A DNA stretch of 64,000 nt. It comes from Rhizobium metallidurans. Lineage in GTDB: Bacteria; Pseudomonadota; Alphaproteobacteria; Rhizobiales; Rhizobiaceae. A program made the position numbers and the translations under genes. Below the pieces are notes generated by a model. That model saw only the letters and a program-made list of their open reading frames with translations, did no database searches and had not been told where the DNA came from. The stretch is taken from positions 310,001 through 374,000 of the forward strand of contig NZ_JACIDW010000002.1 in NCBI RefSeq assembly GCF_014196505.1, given 5' to 3'. This document shows positions 17,334 to 26,343 of the stretch, in pieces. Within the stretch, counting starts at the first letter, position 1. Every line of letters begins with the position of its first letter.

Positions 17334-18713
17334 TCACCACTTGATAAAGATTGCGCCGACGGCACCAGCGCCACCGGAGTTAGCGCCTGCGCTGCCAGAT
17401 CCACCACCGCCGCCGCCCGGCGATGCGCCACCACCCGCGATACCAAAGCCACCACCGCCCCCGGCGCCGCCGAACGATGATGTTCCACCTGGGCCACCAC
17501 TGACGCTCGCGCCTGCCGCACCGGCCGTGCCAGCGCCACCCGTTGCGTTGATGTCACCCCCGGTAGATCCGCCGCCACTGCCGCCGTTACCGGTCGGATT
17601 TGGAGACCCACCGGTACCGCCGTTGCAGGTAACGACGCCACCGAACGAAGTCGTTCCGCCTGCGCCGCCGCCGCCGCCTGCGCCGCCGCCGTTACCGTTC
17701 GCTCCGACGGTGCCAGTGAGAACCTGCCCCGGCGTGACATTGATGCGCTTCCGGGCGTAACCGCCTGCGCCACCGCCGCCCGCAGAGCCATTGCCACCGG
17801 CACCAACGCCGCCGCCGCCTGCGCCGCCGCCCCAGCATTCGACCTCGATGATGGTAACACCGACCGGGACAGTGAAAGACATTGCGCCAGCAACGTTGAA
17901 ATACTGCTGACCAGCACCGAAGCCGTAACGGATTGCGGAGGTTATAATCCAGCGGTCGCCCGCCAGATCATAATCGAGGCGGGCTATAGTGCCGCCGATC
18001 AGCTCGCCACGGCTCAAGGCGCCGCCGTCAAATTTGACGATTGGCTTGGCACCAAGGCCGTTGAGATTGAACGTGGCCGCTGCAGTGTTGGTATCGGTCA
18101 GGAGAAGCGTGACGGATAGACCGGAGGTCAATGCGGACGGCGCCGGCGTGAGCGAGGCCGTCAACGCATTTGCAGTGCCAGCAGCGGTCGCAAACCACCA
18201 TTTGCCGGACTGCGCGTCCAAGGCGATTTTTTCCACGTAGGCGCCAGCGACGCGCTCGTAGACGCGGCCATCAGGCAAGCTTATTCCGTGTCCATTTGGG
18301 GGCGTGACGTACGACCAGGTTGTACCCGTCCACTCAGCGATCTTGCCGATATTAGCAGCCCAGGTCCCGGTCGCGTTCGAAGGAATGAGGTAGATGTCAC
18401 CTGCGGTCGGCGCACCGGGCGCGGACGACAGCGTCATGGAAACCACCGGGAGCCAAGGCAGGCGAAGCAGCTTTGTCAGGGCGACCGCATTGTTCGATAT
18501 CATCGAGCGCAAAGCTTGATAGAGCTGCGTCCAGTCCGCCGGATCGAGAACCAGGCCAGCGGACTCGATAACTTTCGCAACCTCCTCCTGGACCATGTTC
18601 ATAAACAGCGCGGTTACCTCGGTCCCCTCATTGCCTACTTCCAGATTTTCATCACGGAACCCGCGACGGCCGCCGCCGATGTCGATGGTTCCCGCGCCGT
18701 TGATGCGATCCAT
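17334..18713 (-). CDS. Tail fibre protein with glycine-rich tip
   Basis: 459 residues. The N-terminal 75 residues (VGNEGTEVTALFMNMVQEEV) are the baseplate-attachment type seen in Mu-like fibres. A DUF2793-like segment follows (SSAPGAPTAGDIYLIPSNAT, about 105-160). From about 300 to the end the chain is dominated by glycine with Ala/Ser/Asn (GGNGSAGGGGAGG and many like it), as in glycine-rich receptor-binding tips of other phages. This part probably contacts the host surface and is prone to recombination. Proline-rich frames on the opposite strand are shadows of the glycine codons. Confidence 0.85.
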   Translation of the reverse strand: MDRINGAGTIDIGGGRRGFRDENLEVGNEGTEVTALFMNMVQEEVAKVIESAGLVLDPADWTQLYQALRSMISNNAVALTKLLRLPWLPVVSMTLSSAPGAPTAGDIYLIPSNATGTWAANIGKIAEWTGTTWSYVTPPNGHGISLPDGRVYERVAGAYVEKIALDAQSGKWWFATAAGTANALTASLTPAPSALTSGLSVTLLLTDTNTAAATFNLNGLGAKPIVKFDGGALSRGELIGGTIARLDYDLAGDRWIITSAIRYGFGAGQQYFNVAGAMSFTVPVGVTIIEVECWGGGAGGGGVGAGGNGSAGGGGAGGYARKRINVTPGQVLTGTVGANGNGGGAGGGGGAGGTTSFGGVVTCNGGTGGSPNPTGNGGSGGGSTGGDINATGGAGTAGAAGASVSGGPGGTSSFGGAGGGGGFGIAGGGASPGGGGGGSGSAGANSGGAGAVGAIFIKW

Positions 18714-18715
18714 TA

Positions 18716-19315
18716 TCAGGCCTCCTGGGCATAGTTAAAGACGAGGACGGTGTGCGCGGGTTTCACCCGCTGCAGCTCGCACTCGATGTCGGAAATCTTG
18801 AAGGTGCCGAGGCGATGTTTGGTGACACTCGCGCCAGTGCGGAACTTCACCACGGCCATCAGCCCAGGGATGTTGATCCGCCACAGGAACTGCGTCCCTT
18901 CCGGACGCAGCCGTTGGCCGCAACGCAGTCCGCCAGTGCGGCTCGGCCAGAACTCATCGACAGTGATGGTCACGCCGAGCTTGGCCGCAAGCGAGATCAT
19001 GTAGGGGATCGACTGACCGCCGGTGCCCGTCCAGCGCTGGTGAGCCAGCCTCTGCCGGTCTTCGATGGTGCGCGCATTGAGATCTCGGCCGCAAGGGTCG
19101 GGACCGAGAACACGCTCAAAGTCTGCAAGAAAGCGATAGGCGGTGCGGGGATCGACCTCGCGCATCATCGCTTCGGCGTCTGCCTCGATTGTCTCGATGC
19201 GGGCGGCAGCAGCCGCCAGCAGGACGTCCAGGACGCCATCGCGATAGCCGAGAGCAAAGCCCGGCGCCAGCTTCGAAATCAAGCTTTGAAGGATCGTTGA
19301 AGCGGTTCTCGCCAT
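18716..19315 (-). CDS. Baseplate protein, Mu gp48-like (YmfQ/DUF2313)
   Basis: 199 residues. Matches the YmfQ family that joins the baseplate to tail fibres: helical N-terminus (ASTILQSLISKLAPGFALGY, RIETIEADAEAMMREVDPRT), then ADFERVLGPDP and ISLAAKLGVTITVDEFWPSR, and a C-terminal HTVLVFNYA strand. The ATG at 19315 overlaps the stop of the preceding baseplate gene by one base (TGATG), implying coupled translation. It is followed 2 bp later by the fibre gene. Confidence 0.85.
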   Translation of the reverse strand: MARTASTILQSLISKLAPGFALGYRDGVLDVLLAAAAARIETIEADAEAMMREVDPRTAYRFLADFERVLGPDPCGRDLNARTIEDRQRLAHQRWTGTGGQSIPYMISLAAKLGVTITVDEFWPSRTGGLRCGQRLRPEGTQFLWRINIPGLMAVVKFRTGASVTKHRLGTFKISDIECELQRVKPAHTVLVFNYAQEA

Positions 19316-20454
19316 CACGCGTCCTCGTAGGTGATAGCACCGGCGACGGGATACTCGACGTTGGCCAAAGTGAAGGGCGCTGCCGGCGAGATCAGGTCAT
19401 GGGCATATTCACCGTTCGCCGCCGATATCGCCTCGGAGATCCGCGAAGGCTCGATGAGCGCGCCAATCGGGCCAGCGTTCACCGTGTCGTCAGCATCGCC
19501 GATCGTGGCAACGAAGCGATTCCAGGCATCGTTCACGGCAGCGCGGGTCAAGGCAGTGTCCGGACGCAGGCGGATGACCGGTGAGAGGACGCGCAACTCC
19601 GCGGCGATTACGATGACGCGCGCGGTCACAGGCCGAACGCCGGTCTGGCTTCCCAACGGGCCGAGGAAGGCGAGGATTGCATCGCGCTCCGCGTCAGATG
19701 GCACGCGAGCAGATCCATCGGCGTCCTTCATGGCCACGACCAGGCCAACGGAGCCACGGCCGATCCATTCCGGAATGACCGCGACGGCCTTGACCGCAAA
19801 CTGCCCTTGCACCCAAACGGGATAGTCGAAACCAGCGCCGCCATGAGGCGGCTGGCGGATGCGTTCCAACGTCGCTCCCTGAAGTTCCGGCATGTCCTGC
19901 TCGTCGGCGCCACCGACAATCTCGATCGAGACCGATACCCTTGTGATCTCCGGAAAGGGTGTCACGACCGTCAGCTGCACGCCTTCCTCAAGGTTGCCCG
20001 AGGTGCCGGCGACAACGGCGATCACCGGGACCGCGACGGTGCCGCCGCCTGCGATCGTTGCGGCGGATGTCGTCAGGTAGGTGACCGCGTTCGATGCGGA
20101 AAGCTGCAGGCCTGCTGGCAAGGCAGTTCCCGGCACGCCTTCGACGAGGACCGCGCCCAGTGCTTTGGTCGCTGCCCGCTGATTGACGCCCCAGATCCCA
20201 GCGTGCCGCAGGACAAACTCTTCCTCGGCTGTATCAACGAAATACTGCCGACCCCACCAGGCCAGATGATCATGGGCTTCGCGCAGCTCCAGCGAGAACG
20301 CGCGAGTGATCTGCGAGAAGACGCCCTTGGCGGAACGCACCGCGCGCGACACGCCGGTCGCGTCCAGGTCCGGCCGAATACGAAGAAGGCCCGCTTCGAG
20401 CGAACCTGCGATCTTGGATGCGATTTCCTTAGCGGTCGGGATCGGCCAAGCCAT
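19315..20454 (-). CDS. Baseplate J-like protein, Mu gp47-like
   Basis: 379 residues from MAWPIPTAKEIASK. Gp47/J proteins form the wedge of contractile-tail baseplates. Features: helical N-terminus ending in LAWWGRQYFVDTAEEEFVLR, then a beta-rich central part with LPAGLQLSA and GGTVAVPVIAVVAGTSGNLEEG (the typical J-family repeat), and a C-terminal domain with ANGEYAHDLISPAA. The ATG overlaps the preceding stop (TAATG). A longer frame to 20655 has no ribosome site and runs through the upstream gene. Confidence 0.9.
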   Translation of the reverse strand: MAWPIPTAKEIASKIAGSLEAGLLRIRPDLDATGVSRAVRSAKGVFSQITRAFSLELREAHDHLAWWGRQYFVDTAEEEFVLRHAGIWGVNQRAATKALGAVLVEGVPGTALPAGLQLSASNAVTYLTTSAATIAGGGTVAVPVIAVVAGTSGNLEEGVQLTVVTPFPEITRVSVSIEIVGGADEQDMPELQGATLERIRQPPHGGAGFDYPVWVQGQFAVKAVAVIPEWIGRGSVGLVVAMKDADGSARVPSDAERDAILAFLGPLGSQTGVRPVTARVIVIAAELRVLSPVIRLRPDTALTRAAVNDAWNRFVATIGDADDTVNAGPIGALIEPSRISEAISAANGEYAHDLISPAAPFTLANVEYPVAGAITYEDA

Positions 20455-20927
20455 TATGCCTCCACACGGCGACTGAGAGTGACGCTGGCGTCCTGCACCT
20501 GGACGCGATAGCCGAGAACGCCGTCGCGCAACCACGCGACCTCGATGTCCGCAGGCTCTCCGGTTTCCTGCTTCGCCCAGGCGAGCGATTCCTGAAGCCA
20601 GAAGTCGCAAAGCTGCCGGGTCGTTTCGGTCTGCTTGGCACGATCGAGCAGCCACAAGCGGCTTCCGGTCATCGCGCCGGTCGGGTCGAGAGCATCGCCT
20701 GCGCAGCCTCGACGCTCGGAATAGGAGACGGGCGCAAGGAACTGCGAGCGGCCTTCCGGAAGGGGATCGTCAGGCGCGGCGCGGCGATCGAGACCGATGG
20801 AAAGGAGGATGGCAGGGATTGGGGTTTCGTCGATCGCAAGATCGCAATCAGCGCCGAGCGTCAGGTCGCAGCGGCGCTTGTCGGGATCGTAGGTGAGAGC
20901 CAGATCGAAGAACATGGCGCGAAACAT
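20454..20927 (-). CDS. Baseplate protein, Mu gp46-like
   Basis: 157 residues of the GP46 family. Typical features: FDLALTYDPDKRRCDLTLGA near the N-terminus, then AILLSIGLDRRAAPDD, SRLWLLDRAKQT, and ESLAWAKQETGEPADIEVAW before a final strand. An inner ATG four codons later is equally possible as start; neither has a strong ribosome site. A 22-bp hairpin repeat lies directly upstream, between this gene and the gpV-like gene. Confidence 0.85.
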   Translation of the reverse strand: MFRAMFFDLALTYDPDKRRCDLTLGADCDLAIDETPIPAILLSIGLDRRAAPDDPLPEGRSQFLAPVSYSERRGCAGDALDPTGAMTGSRLWLLDRAKQTETTRQLCDFWLQESLAWAKQETGEPADIEVAWLRDGVLGYRVQVQDASVTLSRRVEA

Positions 20928-20949
20928 ACGCGCGCGCGCAAGGTGAACG

Positions 20950-20971
20950 TCATGCCCGCCGAGGCGGGCGG
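20950..20971. repeat. Late-operon hairpin repeat, copy 1
   Basis: GCCCGC CGAG GCGGGC stem-loop within a 22-bp block identical to 33483-33504. Both copies lie in the only sizeable gaps of otherwise overlapping late genes. No T run follows, so mRNA processing or stabilisation is more likely than termination. Confidence 0.55.
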
Positions 20972-20978
20972 GAATGGA

Positions 20979-21494
20979 TCAGTTCGACGGGACGTCGGTG
21001 TCTTCGCCGCCGGGAACAACGCCGCCATGAACGTGGGTGTCGCCAATGTTCTTGCCATTGTGGCGGACATAACCGCCGGTGATATCGACACCGTCGGCCG
21101 AGACGCGAAAGTTGACGCCGCCAACGGTCACATCGAGCGCCGTGCCGGCGGCGACCTGAACGGTGCCATCGGGAAGGATCAGAACACGATCGCCGTGTTC
21201 GTTGTAGTTCCCGACCGCTCCCTCCGGAAGCTTGCCCAGGCGCTTGGAAGGGTTGGAGACATTCATGATGACAAGATCGCCCTGATCGCCGCCGATCGCC
21301 AGAACCACGGCGAGCGATCCATCTACAGGAACATGCGACGCTAAACCGTATGGCTGCATGATCTCGACATCGTCGCGCCAGACACCTTCAGCGACCTCGG
21401 CCGACGCAGTCTGGGTCTGGCCGTCATCCTTAACATTCTTCAGAACGACGCGGCGAATCATGCCACGCGTCTTGTCGGCGGTTTCCTTGTCCAT
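20979..21494 (-). CDS. Baseplate assembly/spike protein, Mu gp45 (V)-like
   Basis: 171 residues. The N-terminal half has the OB-fold pattern of gpV spikes (IRRVVLKNVKDDGQTQTASA, DDVEIMQPYGLASHVPVDGS, AVVLAIGGDQGDLVIM). The C-terminal half is beta-helix-like (RVLILPDGTVQVAAGTALDV) and ends with HVHGGVVPGGEDT, where paired His could hold the tip metal. It pierces the outer membrane during tail contraction. The ATG overlaps the upstream stop (TGATG). Confidence 0.9.
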   Translation of the reverse strand: MDKETADKTRGMIRRVVLKNVKDDGQTQTASAEVAEGVWRDDVEIMQPYGLASHVPVDGSLAVVLAIGGDQGDLVIMNVSNPSKRLGKLPEGAVGNYNEHGDRVLILPDGTVQVAAGTALDVTVGGVNFRVSADGVDITGGYVRHNGKNIGDTHVHGGVVPGGEDTDVPSN

Positions 21495-22699
21495 CAAAGA
21501 GCCTCTGCGCTGCTGTCGAGGCTGCCGGCAGCGGCCTTCTTCTTGCGGGTGCGGTTAGTGCGACGCTTGCCAACCGGCTTGTCGTCGAATGCTTCAGGGC
21601 TCGACAGCGTCAACTCCGTGAAATTCCCGCTTCCATCCGATCGGTTCACGACACGCGTAATGAGCATGTCGCGCTCGATGTTCTGGAAGGCGTCCGACAC
21701 ATAGGCGATCTCATTGACGCGCCAGAGCTTGCCATCGACTGAGAAGCCTTTGACGGTCTCGGTAACCTCTTCGCTCTCGCCGCGTGCCGTGCGCATGCGG
21801 AAATCGGCTTCGTCCTGGGCGCTGGTGGCATCTGCCTTGCTGCGGGCGAGATGAACGGCCGGACGATAGCGAGTGATCTCATCGTCGACGGCGATGCCCG
21901 TCGCGGCGGTTCCCTTGCGCTCGGCTTCGGTTGCCGAACCGTCGCCGGACTGCCGATCGGCGGGATCGAGCGGCGCGGCCGTGCTGTCGAGCGCGGCCGA
22001 TCCGGAACGCGACTTGCCGGCCTTTTCGCCCTGGCCGCGCACATAGGTCTTGGAGTAGCGGTTTTCGTTGCTGTAGGTGCCGGAAGAGGCGATGACGTTC
22101 CCTGGAAGCGTGAGATCAGCCGGCGCGCGGTTGCTGCCGGTGCGGGTGATGACAAGGCCGCCGACGCCATCGGATAGCACGAGCGCATGCCGGGAGCGCG
22201 CGCCCTTCTCGATCGCGGAGAACGCGGTCTCGGCAAGATCCAGCCCGTAGCGCGTGAATGGCTCGCCAGTGTCGATCTCGCTGCGCACGCTCAAACCGAA
22301 CGGCTTGGAGATCTGGCCGGCCGCGTCCTCGAGCTTGACGTTGCGAAACTCCGACGGGCCGTCGGTGAGGGCCGCGCTGTCAACGAGGTCACCGGTCTTG
22401 TCCCGGCCGGAAATGCTGACCTCGGCCTGCGTCTCGCTGATCGACGGCGAGACCTTGTCGATATAGCCCTTGAGAACGACAGTGCCTTCGACCAGGACGT
22501 CGACCGCCAACCCGGGACGCATATCGAAAGCCGTGCCAGCGCTGGCGTAGGCGAAGGTCTGCAGCGAGCGTTTGGTATCGCGCAGTGTGAAGTTGAACGA
22601 ACCGCTGAAGTCCTTCAGGTCGCGCGTCACCTCGGCCGAGGTCCATTTCTCGTAGACCGTGCCCGCGACGCGAAGCTGGATCGGGAGGATGGTCGCCAT
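21494..22699 (-). CDS. Tail hub protein, Mu gp44 (P)-like
   Basis: 401 residues, matching gpP/gpD hub proteins of contractile tails that carry the spike. N-terminal strands YEKWTSAEVTRDLKDFSGSF and SPSISETQAEVSISGRDKTG. The middle has SRHALVLSDGVGGLVITRTG, typical of the hub domain, with a charged linker (AEKAGKSRSG) and a late LWRVNEIAYVSDAFQNIERD strand. The C-terminal tail is lysine/arginine-rich (GKRRTNRTRKKKAAAG). Overlaps both neighbours by one base. Confidence 0.85.
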   Translation of the reverse strand: MATILPIQLRVAGTVYEKWTSAEVTRDLKDFSGSFNFTLRDTKRSLQTFAYASAGTAFDMRPGLAVDVLVEGTVVLKGYIDKVSPSISETQAEVSISGRDKTGDLVDSAALTDGPSEFRNVKLEDAAGQISKPFGLSVRSEIDTGEPFTRYGLDLAETAFSAIEKGARSRHALVLSDGVGGLVITRTGSNRAPADLTLPGNVIASSGTYSNENRYSKTYVRGQGEKAGKSRSGSAALDSTAAPLDPADRQSGDGSATEAERKGTAATGIAVDDEITRYRPAVHLARSKADATSAQDEADFRMRTARGESEEVTETVKGFSVDGKLWRVNEIAYVSDAFQNIERDMLITRVVNRSDGSGNFTELTLSSPEAFDDKPVGKRRTNRTRKKKAAAGSLDSSAEAL

Positions 22700-23943
22700 C
22701 AGCCAAGCACCTCGATGTTGCCTGCGGGCAATGCCGAGGCGTGACGTGGATTGTTGCGTGCGACGATGTCGCGATAGCCCGCCTCGATGAGGTGTGGGGT
22801 GTCGCCGAAGACGTGCTGCGCGAGAAGCCAGGCATCGAGCGGCCGATCGGCGCGGAAGATGAGGACGGCAGGCAGGCGGCCGATGCTCTCGTTGATGTCC
22901 GCGATGATCGACGACTGAAGGTCGCGGGCCGATCGGCGCAGGACGGTGCTCGCTGCATCGAAGGTCGATCCGGAGAACTGGTCGAGACTATCACACAAAG
23001 CCTCGATCGCGGCGGTAACGCGCCCCCGCATGGCTTGCGCTTCCTTTCGAGACGCATAGTCGGCGAAGGTCGATTGCGCGGCGAGCTGCGCGAGGAACTG
23101 CGCGCCGGCCGTAAGAAGAAGCGCGCGATCGGCATCACTTGGCGCGTCTAGTGAGTCAGCGTTCAGCTGCTCGACGAGCGTCAGGCCCATGCTCATTGTA
23201 GGGACGGGTCTAGGCTGCTCCTGGATGACGGCGCCGGCGGCCGGCGAGACGGCCGGCGTCGAGGTGTCGCTGTTGATCAGCGCCGCTGCGGTCTGCATCA
23301 GCAAGTCAAAGGCAACAGGGTCAGCCGGGTCGCCGTCCGCGATCGATGCCTTCAGGCGCGGCAACAATCGCCCGGTGCCCGCCGGCGCTGTCAGTCCATC
23401 GATGGCGCTGGTGACAACGCGATACGAGCGCCCAGCCGACAACGTCCGGACGGATGAGATGACCGCCCCAACGGCCACTGCCAGCGATGTTGCGGCGGAA
23501 ACGATGGACGATATCGACGAGGAGAGATTGGCGAGGCCGGTCGCAAAGCCCGCGGCGATCGAGGAGACGCGTTTGAAGCGGGCAGAGAACCGGACGACGC
23601 GCAGTTCACGATCGGAGAAGTAGATTTGCGCCGGCTCTTCCATGATGACGGTCATTGGGCCGAGCCAAGGATGGATGAGGGTTGCCGGTCCTGCCTTCTC
23701 GAATGCAGCCTGCAGCAACGCGGCCTGAAGCTGATAGTCGTCCCCCACGATAATCCCGTTCACCGACACCAGACCAGGTGCAAGGCCGAAGTCGTCGTAA
23801 TCGGCGGCATCGACGCCCGGAAACAGGTATTCGACCACGCGCCGGCCGACATCATTGCTCGCGTCCGGAACGTGAAACGTGATGCCGCGATAAGAGCCAG
23901 GCAGAAGGCCGGGCAGAACCCAAGAGATGCTGTCGAGCTGCAT
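22699..23943 (-). CDS. DNA circularisation protein N-like, Mu gp43
   Basis: 414 residues of the phage DNA circularisation N family, now regarded as a baseplate hub component despite the name. The N-terminus WVLPGLLPGSYRGITFHVPD and RRVVEYLFPGVDAADYDDFG are diagnostic, followed by GIIVGDDYQLQAALLQAAFE and THxxLGPM-like LIHPWLGPMTVIM. A helical middle and a C-terminal LxxAGYRDIVARNNPRHASA complete the pattern. Its start overlaps the tape-measure stop. Confidence 0.88.
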   Translation of the reverse strand: MQLDSISWVLPGLLPGSYRGITFHVPDASNDVGRRVVEYLFPGVDAADYDDFGLAPGLVSVNGIIVGDDYQLQAALLQAAFEKAGPATLIHPWLGPMTVIMEEPAQIYFSDRELRVVRFSARFKRVSSIAAGFATGLANLSSSISSIVSAATSLAVAVGAVISSVRTLSAGRSYRVVTSAIDGLTAPAGTGRLLPRLKASIADGDPADPVAFDLLMQTAAALINSDTSTPAVSPAAGAVIQEQPRPVPTMSMGLTLVEQLNADSLDAPSDADRALLLTAGAQFLAQLAAQSTFADYASRKEAQAMRGRVTAAIEALCDSLDQFSGSTFDAASTVLRRSARDLQSSIIADINESIGRLPAVLIFRADRPLDAWLLAQHVFGDTPHLIEAGYRDIVARNNPRHASALPAGNIEVLG

Positions 23944-26210
23944 TAGTTTCTCCCGACGGCGCGGCCGGTGTTGGCGGTCTGATAGTTCATGCTGCTGCTG
24001 TTTGGCTCGGCGCTGGTGACCTTGAGACCCGGATCGGCCGAGATGCGCAGCGTGCCGCCGGCGTCGAGCTTGACGGTATTCTGCGCGACTGCCGGAGACA
24101 GACCGTTGCCGAGCGACGCGCGCTTGTCAGGCGTGCCCAGCCCATCGGACGCGGGTGCATTGTCGTTCGAAGGCAGATTGATCGCCGGCGGCTTCGCGGC
24201 ATCACTCCCGAATCCGAAGTTCGGAATATAGTCCCTGAAGTTCGGCATGACGCTCGATATGTCGATCTTGCCGATCGCCTCGACGATGCGTGCGCCGAGA
24301 CCTGAAAACCAATCCATCAGCGCGCCGAAGGCCGCCTTGATCGCATCGACCATGGCCTGACCGGCGCGGGTGCCGGCGTCGCGGAAGCCGGCCTCGGCTT
24401 CATCGGAGTAATCCTTCCGCGTGAAGATCTCCGACAGGAAGTTTCCGACGGCTGCGGGAATGGCCTTGATCGTCTGGACGATGGTATCGGCAAAGGCGCC
24501 GATACGACCGGTGACAGCGCCGACCGCCGCCTCGTCCAGGCCGAGCCACTGGGCGAAGTCAAGAAGCTTCTGCCCGGCCCACCCGGCGACCTTCCCGGCG
24601 AAGTCGGTCATCGCCGCCAAGGGCACGGCCAATCCTGCTGCTATGGCGCTGCCAAAGCCCGCGACCCAATTGCTGATCGGCTCCCAATAGCGATTGATCG
24701 CAATGGCCACGGCGGCAACGGCGGCGACGACCGCCCAAATGGGCGCGCTGATGCCCGTGATGACGGTGCCCAGCGCACTAAGGGCCACCCTGGCTTGCCC
24801 AACATACGGGGTTCCAAGCGTCTTTATTCCCTGACCCAAAAGGCGCATTGGCGAGAAGAGCAACGACATTCCGGCGGCGACAGCTGGCAGGACGATGCCG
24901 ATCGCGCCGAGGGCGCCAGCAAGCAATATTGCACCACCAGCCGCCACAAGCGCGGCGCGGCCCATGCCACCGGTCGCCTTATCCCACTCTCGAAGCCACT
25001 TCAAAGTCTCCATGAGGAGCCGATTAATCGGCGGCAACCAAGCACCAAACGCCAATCCCACTTCACGCGCCGCCTGCGTTCCGATCTCCCCGAGCGTGAC
25101 GAGCTGCGTGTTCAAGCTCTCCATCTGCGTTGCGAAGTCTTCGTCGCTCATCGCGCCGGTCGCGTCACCGACAGCCTGCTTGATGCGCTTGTACTCGTCG
25201 ATGTTGGCAAGCATCGGAATGAGGAAGCCCATAACCTGCATGTCGGCGAACAGTCCGCCGAGGGCGCCGGCACCATATATGGCCTCGAGCTGCTTGCGGA
25301 CCTCTTCAAGCGCGTCCGCACCTTCCAGGCCGTTCGCCTTCGCCTTATTCATCAGCCCTTCGATTTCCTTACCCGAGATCCCGCTAAGTTTGGAAATCTT
25401 CTGGATAACGGCCTCGATCGGGTTGATGCCCTTCGTGGCTGCGTCCTGCATGACGCCCTGAATATCGACACCCATCTTCTGGAAGTTGCGCCTGGTCTCC
25501 GGAGACGTGATCTTCGACAGGAAGTTGTTGAGGTTGTTCGCCGCCTCGGCCGGGTCCGCCGTGCCCTTCTTCGCGATCTCCAGCATGGTTGCGAGTTGGG
25601 TCGCGGCGTTACGGCCGGTGATGCCGAGCTTCGCCATCTGTCCGGTCAACGTCGGGAAATACTTCGCCATGTCCTTCAATTCGAAGGAGCCTTCCTTGCC
25701 CGCGACGATCAGGCCAGCGAAGGTGTCGTCGAGCTCGCTGGCCGGAAGCTTCAGCGTCTGAAGAAGCGAAACGGCCACACCCGCCATGTCGTTGAAGTCG
25801 GCATTGGCCGCCTTGGTCGCCTTGCCAATCCCCTTCAACGAGCGATCGACGAGCGCTTCGTCCAGGCCGGCGGCAATCATCTTGCCGGAGCCCTTGGCGA
25901 TGGTGTCGGACGTCTGCCCGATCTGGAGCGCGAGGCCCTCATAACGTGCCTTCAGATCATCGACCATCTGGTAGGCGGCCGAGCCGCTTTTGCCTGCGGT
26001 GCCCGCTATGTCGATAAGCTGCTGCTGGAACGCCGCAGCCTCCTGCATCGGCGCCATGAAAGAGATCGCCGCAATCGCGGTACCGACGACGCCGATCCGC
26101 CGTGCCATGTCGGCGACGCCCTGGAGGCTGCGGCGGAGCCCGCGCAATGGCGAGGAGAGCATGTCCTTCAGCCGGACAAGAACATCCAGGGCCATATTGC
26201 GAGACGCCAT
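23943..26210 (-). CDS. Tail tape measure protein
   Basis: 755 residues. N-terminal DVLVRLKDMLSSPLRGLRRS and a TP901-type core (AKGSGKMIAAGLDEALVDRS, FNDMAGVAVSLLQTLKLPAS, DTFAGLIVAGKEGSFELKDM). Hydrophobic alanine/glycine segments (ALVAAGGAILLAGALGAIGI, IWAVVAAVAAVAIAIN) probably insert in the host membrane at DNA injection. A length of 755 predicts a tail near 110 nm if the usual 0.15 nm per residue holds. RBS GGAGAG precedes the ATG; the gene follows the frameshift ORF by 1 bp. Confidence 0.9.
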   Translation of the reverse strand: MASRNMALDVLVRLKDMLSSPLRGLRRSLQGVADMARRIGVVGTAIAAISFMAPMQEAAAFQQQLIDIAGTAGKSGSAAYQMVDDLKARYEGLALQIGQTSDTIAKGSGKMIAAGLDEALVDRSLKGIGKATKAANADFNDMAGVAVSLLQTLKLPASELDDTFAGLIVAGKEGSFELKDMAKYFPTLTGQMAKLGITGRNAATQLATMLEIAKKGTADPAEAANNLNNFLSKITSPETRRNFQKMGVDIQGVMQDAATKGINPIEAVIQKISKLSGISGKEIEGLMNKAKANGLEGADALEEVRKQLEAIYGAGALGGLFADMQVMGFLIPMLANIDEYKRIKQAVGDATGAMSDEDFATQMESLNTQLVTLGEIGTQAAREVGLAFGAWLPPINRLLMETLKWLREWDKATGGMGRAALVAAGGAILLAGALGAIGIVLPAVAAGMSLLFSPMRLLGQGIKTLGTPYVGQARVALSALGTVITGISAPIWAVVAAVAAVAIAINRYWEPISNWVAGFGSAIAAGLAVPLAAMTDFAGKVAGWAGQKLLDFAQWLGLDEAAVGAVTGRIGAFADTIVQTIKAIPAAVGNFLSEIFTRKDYSDEAEAGFRDAGTRAGQAMVDAIKAAFGALMDWFSGLGARIVEAIGKIDISSVMPNFRDYIPNFGFGSDAAKPPAINLPSNDNAPASDGLGTPDKRASLGNGLSPAVAQNTVKLDAGGTLRISADPGLKVTSAEPNSSSMNYQTANTGRAVGRN

Positions 26211-26211
26211 T

Positions 26212-26343
26212 TCAACTCTCCAAGTTTGCGGCGTATCTCCGCCACTCCATTATGCAGTCCCACCAGAAGATGAGTTTTTCGGCGTCGAAGCTATCGATCT
26301 CCGACGCCGAGAGGCTTGTCCCGTCGGCCAGCGCGCCAAACAT
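26212..26343 (-). CDS. Frameshift extension of the tail assembly chaperone
   Basis: A 43-codon frame that can start at its own ATG (26343, overlapping the stop of the upstream gene as TGATG). It is also open through the preceding slippery site: reading -1 from TTTTTTG at 26376-26370 gives FEQWPKNWRVMFGALADGTS and continues to 26212. Myophages commonly make a chaperone G and a frameshifted GT that binds the tape measure. The position between chaperone and tape measure, the in-frame slippery heptamer and the protein-like sequence all fit. The end (FWWDCIMEWRRYAANLES) is helical. Confidence 0.75.
   Translation of the reverse strand: MFGALADGTSLSASEIDSFDAEKLIFWWDCIMEWRRYAANLES

Noticed and set aside
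17317-17760. Proline-rich 147-codon frame
   Set aside because: Reverse of glycine codons in the tail fibre gene.
16778-17917. Fusion of fibre-assembly gene with 196 upstream codons
   Set aside because: Upstream part lies over the fibre gene in another frame; a ribosome site supports the start at 17329.
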